Source: Salvia splendens
Taxonomy: Eukaryota; Streptophyta; Magnoliopsida; Lamiales; Lamiaceae
Direction of reading: 5' to 3'
Length of the DNA stretch: 64,000 nucleotides
Assembly (NCBI RefSeq): GCF_004379255.2
Contig: NC_056033.1
Coordinates: 35,428,719-35,492,718, forward strand
Position numbers and translations under genes: made by a program. The first letter of the stretch is position 1. The number at the start of each line of letters is the position of its first letter. Under the pieces are notes generated by a model. It worked only from the letters and a program-made list of their open reading frames with translations. It was not told where the DNA came from and searched no databases. Below are positions 32,724 through 42,688 of this stretch, piece by piece.

Positions 32724-33024
32724 TTAATGGAAAATATTGAATTTTGGAGCTTGAGAAAAAAGTAAAAATGTGATGGTTATCAAAAAAATTATTATTTGAA
32801 AAAAAAATTGAATTTTGAATTCTATTCCATTCGAAGCCCTTTGTTTTGAGTTACCGAACAAAGGATTTGGAATTATGATACAATTCCATTTCAATTCTTT
32901 CAATTTACCAAACAAAGGATTTGGAATTGAATTAGAATTCAATTCCTTTTAATTCAATTACATGGAATTCCAATTCTAATTCCGTGTACTGAATGGACCC
33001 GTACAAATGATTCAGATTAGCAAC

Positions 33025-33088
33025 ATCAAATGTAAATATGGTTACTATATTCAAAGATCAAATGTAAATATGGTTACTATATTCAAAG
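33025..33088. repeat. 32-bp direct tandem repeat, two copies
   Basis: ATCAAATGTAAATATGG units at 33025-33056 and 33057-33088, identical as read. Confidence 0.85.
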
Positions 33089-33404
33089 GTTTCAGTCGAC
33101 AGTCAGTATCCATAAAAATTCAAGAAAAAGAATCGGACCAGATAAGATTGTCAGATTGGGACTGAATCCAGCAAATCAGATAGAAATCACATAAGCATTT
33201 ATAGATTGTATTAAATCGATCTACAACTATAAAAAACACTAAAATCAATAAATAATTTAAATTTTGAATATTGAGTGCAATATATGTGATTGAAGTCTAT
33301 TAAAGTTATATCACCTCATGATCTTCACCAGAAGTTAAGGAACATTTTACCCCTATATATTGAAAAGTGTTTAGTACTATTTGTTATAGAATTAATACTT
33401 ACTA

Positions 33405-33531
33405 ACGATTTAAATCATTATTAAATTCTGATTAGTTCCATAAAATTCAAATGAGAATACTAAATCACGATTTAAATCACTAATAAATTCTGATTAGTTC
33501 CATAAAATTCAAATGAGAATACTAAATCACG
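33405..33531. repeat. 62-bp direct tandem repeat, two copies
   Basis: Units at 33405-33466 and 33467-33528 begin ACGATTTAAATCA and differ at only a few bases. Confidence 0.85.
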
Positions 33532-35133
33532 AAGTTTCAGTTCTCTCATTTGTCACATTGATATGTACATATTCACATAGTATATATTATTGAATCTAAT
33601 TTTGGGTGTGTAAAGGGGAGTACTGTACATTTTAAGGAGCCTCAAATTTTCATACTCAGTATGTATTATCAAAAGAAATTTGCAAAACCAATTTTAGCGC
33701 CATGAGCCTACTCTGAGTTAGGCCATGTTTTTATGACATCTAATTCTATATAATTAATGCAATTTTAAAACTCAAGTAACAAGTTATTATGTGCAGCATG
33801 AAATGTTTTGTTTATGTAATAATATAAAAAAATAATTGATCATTCTTTGAGTTTTTATGAAAATTTGATCAGGAATAATGTGAAAAACTAGAATCTTAGG
33901 TTCCATAATTTCGTCTTTTTATTGTTATACGTTATGGGAGGGACATGTTGGTGCCAAACATATTGTGCTATTAATTATAAGGTTTTACAATCTAATATTG
34001 TACCGACTCTTGGTTATCAAGTTGTTATTAAAGTCGTATTGGTTTATAATATTTCAAATTGGTTTATAATATTTCAAAGTGAATCACGGGTTCAAATTTG
34101 GGTGCACTTAATTTTATATTATTAGCATTGTTAATCAGCACATGTACACGAGGATGGTGCCCACCTTTTAAAATTAATTCAGCACAATAATAATAATATA
34201 TTTATTTAAAATTATACACATGGGGATATGGCTTTAGCATTTAATTTTACAAAATTTGATACTGATGTTTCATCCTTCAATATAATTAGATCGAAAAGTT
34301 TTTTCTCAATTCTTTTATTGATCCATATTACTACATTTTATCCCATGCCTACTAAAATGAATATTCTTTTCTTTTTATTAATCAATATTATATCTCATCC
34401 ATTCCTTTCTTTTATTTCTTTCGTTAATCCATATCCATCTCATTCCCACCCCTTTCCATCCCATCCTTTTTTTCCTTTTTTTTATTAATTCATGTGACTA
34501 CATCTTATCACATGGCTAACAATTTTCTTTATGAGAAGTAAACTTTTATTATTAATTGGCTAAAATTTAATTTTATTATATTATGCATTGGTGATCCATA
34601 TTGTATATACATCCGTTTTCCCAATAGTATCATTTTTTCATTTAATTTAATTTAATTTAATTTAATTTAATTTAAATTTTTTTTTTGGGGGGGGGGGTGT
34701 TGTGGGAGGCGTGTCAAGTATGGGTAGATGCAAATTTAAGATATTGCGTGAAACAATTAAAACTCCATCATTAAATAAAAGAAAAGGGAAAGTAGAAAGT
34801 GTCGCATCCTTCCAAATAAAATCTAGCCCTTTTATCTTTCCCTGGTTTGCTTGCATGTTTCCCAATCTCAACTCAAAATCTGCGCAATCAATTCTCTAAA
34901 AAAAAAAAGAAAAAAAAAGAGAGATTATGTCATCATATGTTTGAAAATTGCATGGCCCGAAGAAAACGCAATGACTTGTGTTCTTTCCCTTTCAAATATA
35001 AATTGCTTTAAAATCAATCAATTAATATTTACTTGCTTGCTTTTTCCTTACATGATCGATGATGATGAATCTACCCATCCCTTTTAATTTTAACCCTAGG
35101 CTACTACCCCTTTCTCTCTCATCTCCCTCCCAC
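33532..35133. other. AT-rich region upstream of MIR164
   Basis: No gene supported. Contains a (TTTAA)n microsatellite (about 34637-34672) running into poly-T and an 11-G tract (34687-34697). The part nearest 35134 is the probable MIR164 promoter and has CT-rich sequence typical of plant core promoters. Confidence 0.5.
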
Positions 35134-35140
35134 TATAAAT
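35134..35140 (+). promoter_or_regulatory. TATA box of the MIR164 gene
   Basis: TATAAAT after a CT-rich tract. A start about 30 bp downstream (near 35166) would place the hairpin about 80 nt into the transcript, as usual for plant MIR genes. Confidence 0.65.
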
Positions 35141-35239
35141 ATTGTGCTAGGCCTTGCTCATTTTGCTGTGAGCAAGCAAGTGCCATTACTGCTCTAGGTT
35201 ACAACTTACAATATCAAAGAGGTGCTATTTGTTTCTGAG

Positions 35240-35385
35240 CAATGGTAATTTATCGGGCGGGCGCGTAGCTCCCGTTGGAGAAGCAGGGCACGTGCAAATT
35301 TGCAAGTCGACTTGTGGTAATTGCACGTGTTCTCCTTCCCCAACATGAGTTCCGCATCTTAATTAGTTTGAAGTTACCACTTCAT
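35240..35385 (+). ncRNA. MIR164: MIR164 microRNA precursor
   Basis: The 21 bases at 35276-35296 begin TGGAGAAGCAGG and end CACGTGCA, which is the canonical miR164a/b sequence. The complementary arm at 35324-35344 (begins CACGTGTTCTCC, ends CCCCAAC) is the star strand. The two pair with two mismatches and two G-U pairs and leave a short 27-nt loop (35297-35323). The stem can extend through GGTAA (35244-35248) with TTACC near 35374. In plants miR164 directs cleavage of NAC mRNAs (CUC1/CUC2, NAC1, ORE1), controlling organ boundaries, lateral roots and leaf ageing. No competing ORF covers the hairpin. Confidence 0.95.
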
Positions 35386-37228
35386 TTTGCTAGTAAGCAC
35401 CTGAATTCTCTATCTCTCTTTGAGATTCCTAGTTGTAGCAGACAATTTATGTGATAAAGTACATATAGAAGTTGGGACAGCAAGCAAATGTAACATTTTC
35501 TGCATCCATATAAATCTGTCAGTTCATACATACACATGTACAAACATTGTGGGGGTAATATTCTTGGAGCAGAAATAATATAGATATAGTGGTCCACTGC
35601 AATCTAGCTAGAAGCTTGGATTTTCTGCTTATATTTTAATCAGATCACCAAAAATCACTTTGCATAAAGCCATCTCAATTTGTAAAATCTCCTTGCATCT
35701 TTTTCCCCCTTTTTATTAACTGAATTATCTTCTCATCGTACTTTTGCTGTATATTTCTGTTGCATGCAAACTAAGAAAACAATTTTTGCTATTAAGAACT
35801 CTGAGTTAAAAATTCTTCATGTTCTATATCGGTTATAAAAAGGCCAATATTGCCATTGATTGCCTAAAAAATAAAAGTGAAAATTAAAAACAATAATGTC
35901 GTCGATATATATACACATTATATATTTATTGCATATTTTAATTATGAGTGTAATGCGGTTGAGAATCCTGAGATATGTTTATACAGAAATGTGGACAAAA
36001 TATCCAGATTGATGTGGATCAACCTTCCCAATATAAACGCTTTGTAAATAATGTAATAAATCACCTATGACGTGTTAGAGCGACAAATTTGCGTTGTTAA
36101 TCACTTAATTGTGAAATCTTTCTCATACTAGTAGTAGTACGTAGCTAGTATTTAATTTTTGACCACCTAACTTCTGTGAATTGTGAAGCCTAACTTCTTT
36201 TGATCTCCGAGTTAATTACCCTAGTTTAATGGTGATTTGGTCCATTAATTTGCTATATTCATTTTTATATTTTTCCTTCACATATGCTACTTGCATATTT
36301 ATAATTTCGTTATGTACAATGATGTAATTTGATTATATAGTATGTTGCGCCTTAATATTAGTAGATTATAAATTAATTTGGCAAATCGTACTTTACTAAT
36401 GAGGTATAATATCTACGAAAAATAAATTTAATTTACTTATGATTCTCAAAAGGAAAATATGTATTGATTGTAAAGACATTACTCCTATTTTTAGGGTGAA
36501 AACGTGAATCAGAGAAATAAATGCGAGTGAAATGGGTTTTGAAACATCAAAAGTAGCATGGTGCAAAATAGGAGCTTTGCGCCTCTTGAATGGGGAAATA
36601 GTAAAGGTGAATTTATAATTAAAAGATTCAAAATTCACCATACTAATATTGAATATCTTTAATTAACATTCACTTTTTAGGTATTTCTTCATTGAATTTC
36701 CAATTTAATGTGATGTTGTACGCACTTTTAGTTATTGATTACGCCATTAATTATAACATTGAATTATCACTACACGTGACAAATCATAATAAGAGCTACA
36801 ATTAATAGACATAAACCATCAAATAGTAGTATAGTTTACCTGTAATATAGTCCAATTTACCTACTATTAAGTTAATTAGTGGAGATTTGGATATTAGTAA
36901 GATTTTTAAAATCTAGAAAAAATCATTTAGGCGATAAATTCATTTACCCTTTTTTTTCTTCTATAAATTTACTTTTACATGAGTAACTAGAATAGCACCC
37001 GTGACGTACGAATATGTTCATAAATAAGATTCATCTTAGTATTACCTAGTTACCTCATCTATAGGTGCTCATTTAATCATAGTGAATTTAATCCTAGAGT
37101 TGTAAAATTTAATTGCTGAGTGAATGCTCATTAAAAGAAACAAAAATAAGTCTATGTAATATCGGTATAAGGAGAAAACTGACAATGCTATAAAAGTCGG
37201 ATGAGTTACACCTCCTATATATAATCAA
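35386..37228. other. AT-rich region downstream of MIR164, no gene seen
   Basis: Probably holds the 3' part of the primary miR164 transcript, then AT-rich intergenic sequence. I see no ORF or repeat worth naming. Confidence 0.45.
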
Positions 37229-37262
37229 CTAGTATTAACACACGTGCTATGCACGGGACATA
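37229..37262 (-). mobile_element. Possible Helitron 3' terminus
   Basis: On the minus strand the sequence GTCCCGTGCATAGCACGTGT can form a short GC-rich hairpin, followed within about 10 bases by TACTAG and a T. This matches the Helitron 3' end rule (hairpin, CTRR, insertion before T). The other end was not identified, so the length of the element (to the right) is unknown. Confidence 0.4.
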
Positions 37263-37979
37263 AAAGTTTCAAATTATAAATACAAAATAAATGAATATAT
37301 AAAACCATAAACCATGTATGGCTATATCTTTCACCCAACTATTACATTAGTACGCACAAAAATATGGTCATTTCCATTTATGGAAAGTTATCTCAATTTA
37401 TTACTCATATACACCAAGTTATTTATAACTTATACCACCATTAAAACATTACTTCAACTACTCTTCCCCCCTCTCATACTTTACAAATTTTATCTTAATT
37501 TCCATAGCATATTATATGCCTATATTTTTATTGAACGAAGAGAGTAATGTACATAAATATAATATTTTAAGAAGCATACAAGAGAAATAGGAATCAAAGT
37601 TATAAAGAACAAAATCTTATCTCATAAAAGAAATCAAAATCAAATAAATTGTACCTTTTCATACTACATTTAGTGTCCACAATCTTATCTCATGGCGCAA
37701 ATTATTTTGTCACAATCTCATCCTATGAATATCATCACCCAAACACTATCATTTTACTTAATTAATATTTTAACATTTCTTGAATATGTGTACTATGCAG
37801 TTTTAGAGAATTTGTTTTTCTTTCATCCAAAATAAAATTATAATAAAATTTTATATAGTTATACTATCTTAATAATAACTTATAAAAAAATTAAATGTCT
37901 CAATAAAAAAATACTTAAATCGCACTAAATATTATAATAGTAAGTACCAAATGGATCTTTAACACTATAGGTTTTAATG

Positions 37980-38186
37980 ACTTAGCATAACTTATGGCCA
38001 AAGACTAAATGAGTTGTTAATATTGGAAAGAATAAATTTCTTACTTCCCACCACATACACGTATAAAAAGTAAATTGTCACTTAAAATAACGATAATATT
38101 TTATGCATCTTATTTGTTTTGAATAATATGAAATTTACACTACTCTTATATTTAGAAGTTATACAAACTTTATAAGTTAGATTTAA

Positions 38187-38217
<31 letters not shown>

Positions 38218-38940
38218 ATTTCATCTTATGCCGTAATTTATACAACTCTATGTGCTTATTTATTTAATTAATTAGAGACTAATTAAAATATATGAACCGA
38301 AAACTTTAATTGAGTAATTAATTATAGGATGAAAATTGTAAACATTACATATTTGTGTTGTCGTTTAGCTTGTGAATTAATTCAGAAAAAAAATTAATTA
38401 TTTATAATAGATAAAATAAAATCAACTCAATTAGAATTATGTATACTAAATTTAACTGTAGAATTATGTATACTAAATTTTGTATTATCCGATAATCACA
38501 TTTTATTTGACTATTTATTTCTTCCGTTTAATTTCAGACCGTAGCATAACTTGATATATATGGCCAAAGACTAAATGAGTTGTTAATATTGGAAAGAATA
38601 AATTTCTTACTTCCCACCACATACACGTATAAAAAGTAAATTGCCACTTAAAATAATGATAATATTTTATGCATCTTATTTGTTTTGAATAATATGAAAT
38701 TTACACTACTCTTATATTTAAAAGTTATACAAACTTTATAAGTTAGATTTAATTTTACATGTATATATAATTTCATCTTATTCCGTAATTTATACAACTA
38801 TTTAGTAGTATTATTTAATTAATTAGAGACTAATTAAAACATATGAACTGAAAACTTTAATTGAGTAATTATAGGATGAAAATTGTAAACATTACATATC
38901 TGTGTTGTCGTTTAGCTTGTGAATTAATTCAGAAAAAATA
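37980..38940. repeat. Diverged direct repeat of about 400 bp
   Basis: Copies at about 37980-38388 and 38539-38940 share GGCCAAAGACTAAATGAG, CCACCACATACACGTAT and GTTGTCGTTTAGCTTGTG in the same order. They differ by point changes and a (TA)n expansion present only in copy 1 (about 38192-38217). No ORF. Could be element ends or a segmental duplication. Confidence 0.8.
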
Positions 38941-40731
38941 TTACAATGAAGGATTAAATTGCAATTTTAACCTAAATAAATGGAAGGCAAAGTAAACTCT
39001 ATAGCACAATTTCAATTTTAATCCAAATATAAGGCAAATTAACATATACTACTACTTTTATAACTAAATTGTAAAAAAAATGAAAAAAATATATGAAGTA
39101 TATACTAAATCCAATAAATTAATAGTCCAAATTAAATCTAACTTTTAAGACACAATAATACCTAATTTAGGACTATATTCAATTAAAAAGAAAATCAATC
39201 AATGGAGTATAAAATTTTCCAAAAATCCAACTCAATAAAAACCTAAATAAACCCTACCAACCCTACAATAAAAGTTACGCCTCCCTATTCTCCATCTCTC
39301 TCCCAATCACGCCTCTCTCTTCCTCTCCTGCGCCTCCACACTCTCTCTCAATCGGCCTCGCCACCTCCCTCTCGTTGCCTTGCCTCGCCACCTCCCTCTC
39401 TCTGTCAATCGACGCCGCCACGCCCACCGCCGTGCTCGCCGAGTTTCCTTTCATCCTACTTAACTGTCTGTTTGGTCGGCCATGGTGTCGTCGGATGGCT
39501 CTTGCAGTGTTGCAGTTCCTGCACCGCCGCCGCTGCATCCGTCTCTTTCGCCGGATGGTTCTCTTCCAGCCGCCGCTGCTACCTACGTCCCTTCCGCCGT
39601 CGCCGCTGCCTCCGTCCCTTCTATCGCCGCTGCCTCCGTCCCGGCCATGCATCTCCGGCGCTGGCCTCATCCCCGATGAAGTATCTTTTTCATGTTTCAG
39701 AATATAGAATTTAAAACCAATATTAAGTTATTCAAAGTTTCAGAAATGTATAAATTGAAAGATTATACATAGATTTTTGCTAATTTGATATGTTTGTTCC
39801 TTTGACAAAGCCATTGCCACCCCTATTTTGCAATCAGAAAATTAGAAAATGGTACATAAATGTAGATCAACTAATGGCAGACTCTATTTAAAAGTGTTTC
39901 AAAACTTTCTCAAGAAGCTAGAATTTTGTTGAACAATACTCAAAATAAAATAAAGAAATAAAAGCCACTTCATCTCTCCATTTTCCCTCCAAAAAGGGTA
40001 TCATTGTCTCTTTGGTGGGCACTTTAAATTATGATAGATTGATTTCACAATGATTTCTACCAGGTTTGTTTTTTTATACTATTGTTTAAATTTTGTGGTT
40101 CTTGCAAGATTATGTGAGTTAGCAAGATTTTGTTGGCCTTATATATTGTCGTTGGTTTTTGTTATTTGTTTGTTTCTACATTGTTCTTTTATTGTACTTT
40201 TGATGTTATGTTGATTTTTGCAATTATTTATTTTGTTATAAATTGTGGTGGACTTTGCTTATTAGTTTATGGCTTTGAGTAACTTTTTTATTATCCAACA
40301 GAATATCTTCTTCGAAAAATTTTCTCAAAATTCATTTTGTTTGCAAGTTTTGTTTATATCGTACATGTATGAGTATCATTAAGTTTGTACCTATATAAAT
40401 ACATGTGATGGATCAAACAAGAACTCCTAAAAATGTGAGTAATGATAACTAATTTTAATCATTCGATCATGAAGATTTTGTTGGAATAATTGAATGAACA
40501 GTTCCATAAACCTCTCTCTATGATTATTAACCAAAACAATGAAGAAGGAGTAGAAACTATAGAGCGAAAACATACATTGATCCATCTACAATTGAATGAT
40601 GGAATTGTTTTGCAGTGATTATGAATATTCAAGACGATCAAATACATTCTTCACTAGCATGTCGAGAGAATACAAAGATATCAAATCGTTCTTATGATGT
40701 TTGGGGACCATAACTGTAACTTATATTTATA
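38941..40731. other. Mostly non-coding, with a GC-rich CCGCCG island at 39280-39690
   Basis: The island has open frames on both strands. The plus-strand frame 39482-39679 is Ala/Pro/Ser-rich, and the minus-strand frame 39275-39670 is Arg/Gly-rich. No domain is recognisable. Its base composition and a following GATGAAG|GTATC-like context suggest a 5' exon or transit-peptide-like piece of a gene captured or left behind. The rest is AT-rich. Confidence 0.35.
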
Positions 40732-40929
40732 CTCCCTCCGTCTCACTCTAAGGGACACATTTTCTATTTTGGGATGCACACTATAATTGACACATTTCTA
40801 CGTAGAAACATCACTCTTTCTACTTTTTCCATCTCTCATATTTAATTATATCTAAATTAATTACAAACAACACTACATAAAATCTTGTGCCAAATTAGAA
40901 AGGCTCCATTTAGAGTGGGACGAAGAAAG
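40732..40929. mobile_element. Stowaway MITE (198 bp)
   Basis: Ends CTCCCTCCGTCTCACTC and GAGTGGGACGAAGAAAG are inverted repeats, flanked by TA on both sides (40730-40731 and 40930-40931), the Tc1/mariner target signature. Confidence 0.85.
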
Positions 40930-41536
40930 TATAAAATATAAGACCCTTTTATTTTCTAGTTTTTTGGTAAAGAGAGCGATAGTTATTTGGTGGAACTAAA
41001 TTTGACAGCGAACTCATTAACCTTATCCGTTGAATTTGTTTTCACGTTTTTTTAGTGAACATAGAATTTCCACGATAACACAATCCTATACAATTAGTTC
41101 CACCGTGGGTGAATAAGTATCTTTGATAAGTGCCGTATTTCATGGAGTAGTAATTTAATTTGTGATAAAATAATTCCTATTTTGTCATTGTATTTTTGTG
41201 CTCAATTGTAGCATTAGCATGTATGTATATGTAAAATGTATGTAATGAAGCGTAATTAATTAAGTTGCGTGAAGAACGGAGGATGAGGGTTGAAAGTCCG
41301 AGAAAAAGAAAAGAGAATTTACGCAAAACCATTGACACAAGCAAACTTAGAAAGTGGGAGTTTTTGCAGCTTTAGAATTGGGCTCGCCAGTGTTAAACAA
41401 GAAATCATGTCGGGAATTCAATCCAGTGGGTGTTGTATAGCAGCAGTGCAAGAAATGGCGTAATGATGAGCAAGAGTTGAGTGTAAATAGAGGGACAAGA
41501 TATGATGGGAATATACACTTCTCTGCACAATGTCTA

Positions 41537-41719
41537 TCTCCCCATCTAAGAATATGCATTTTCTGTTCGACATGGGTTTTAATACATAATTAATAAAGTA
41601 TTGTTAGTGAAGAATGGATCCCACCTTATTAGAGAAAAAAGAGTTTTCAAATTAGAAAGTGCATATTCTTGTGGGACGAACTAAAAAGGAAATATTGCAT
41701 TCTTGAGGGACAGAAGGAG
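41537..41719. mobile_element. Stowaway-like MITE
   Basis: Left end TCTCCCCATCTAAGAATATG and right end CATATTCTTGTGGGACG... with terminal GGGACAGAAGGAG, flanked by TA. The right TIR seems partly duplicated or disrupted: the complement of the left end occurs at 41664-41683, not at the very end. Confidence 0.6.
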
Positions 41720-42336
41720 TATACACTAGTAGTAGTAGTTGCTTGCGTTGTGTGGGCGCGTGTCTTGTGAGATTTTGGACACGCAATGCACCTACATCCA
41801 TACGAGTTTTCTACTCCTACATCTTTTTTTTCACCTCTTGTTCCTTCTTATTTTGGCACACCCATATGTTATTTTGCCTAAATTCCCAAAATTCAATGGG
41901 GCTAGGAAATATGAAGATATGCAGTTCGAGCTAAGAAACATGCATGAGCGCTAATCCGTGGAACTACAAATTTAAATAAATTAAATATTTAATTTTTCAT
42001 TTAATATTTTTTAAAAAGTTAAGCATTACTACTATATATTTTGTGTGAAACCAATCCCAAAGCCCAAAAAATAAATGCACAAGAACATGACCAGTAAATA
42101 TCTCTATGTTCCAATAAATGCATTTTTCTTCTTAGTTTATCACAATTTTGCTAAAATGAAAACATTTAATGTCTACTTAATTTTTTTTCCATTTCACAAA
42201 ATAATAGTACTGCCATCCAAAAAAAGAAGCATATTAGAGAGAGAGAAATTTAAATAGCATTGTTTTTATGTATTTTTTTTAGTGAAAATCATGTTGTATC
42301 TTATGACTACCTCCCTCCCATAAAGATTATCCCATT

Positions 42337-42684
42337 TTTCCATTTCATTCTGTCCCACAAAATTTGTTCAATTTCACTTTTTTACCATTTTTGTAATAGA
42401 TCTTATATTTCACTAACTCATTTCTACTCACATTTTATTATAAAACTAATATATAAAACTAGGATTCACCTTACACTAACTTTTTCAATCCACTTTTCAT
42501 TACATTTTCCATTTTTCCATTTCCTTATGTCCCACAAAATTTGTTCAATTTCACTTTTTTACCATTTTTGTAATAGATCTTATATTTCACTAACTCATTT
42601 CTACTCACATTTTATTATAAAACTAATATATAAAACTAGGATTCACCTTACCCTAACTTTTTCAATCCACTTTTCATTACATTT
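42337..42684. repeat. 178-bp tandem duplication inside the Stowaway element
   Basis: Copies at about 42337-42513 and 42514-42684 are nearly identical (for example CACAAAATTTGTTCAATTTC in both). This creates a repetitive open stretch (from 42260) that I do not regard as a gene. Confidence 0.9.
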
Positions 42685-42688
42685 CTTA

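Larger units (their letters stand above)
29399..33000. mobile_element. Candidate PIF/Harbinger-like outer element with captured exon-like sequence
   Basis: The left end GTGTGCGTTCGGCATCACG and, in inverse, the right end CGTGTACTGAATGGACCC are similar. GTA flanks both (29396-29398 and 33001-33003), a plausible 3-bp duplication. Both ends also carry GAATTGGAATT-type subterminal repeats, including a (TTGAAA)n run at about 29430-29469 and AATTCCATT motifs at 32815-32980. The interior includes a CT-rich, untranslated-exon-like stretch (29690-29788, continued at 31536-31553) ending at a good donor CAG|GTAATG. This hints at captured gene sequence. A second Harbinger element (29789-31532) is nested in it. 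Confidence 0.45.

Noticed and set aside
39275..39714. Overlapping ORFs on both strands in a GC-rich island
   Set aside because: Low-complexity composition from CCG/GCC repeats opens several frames at once; no domain. Kept only as a possible exon remnant.
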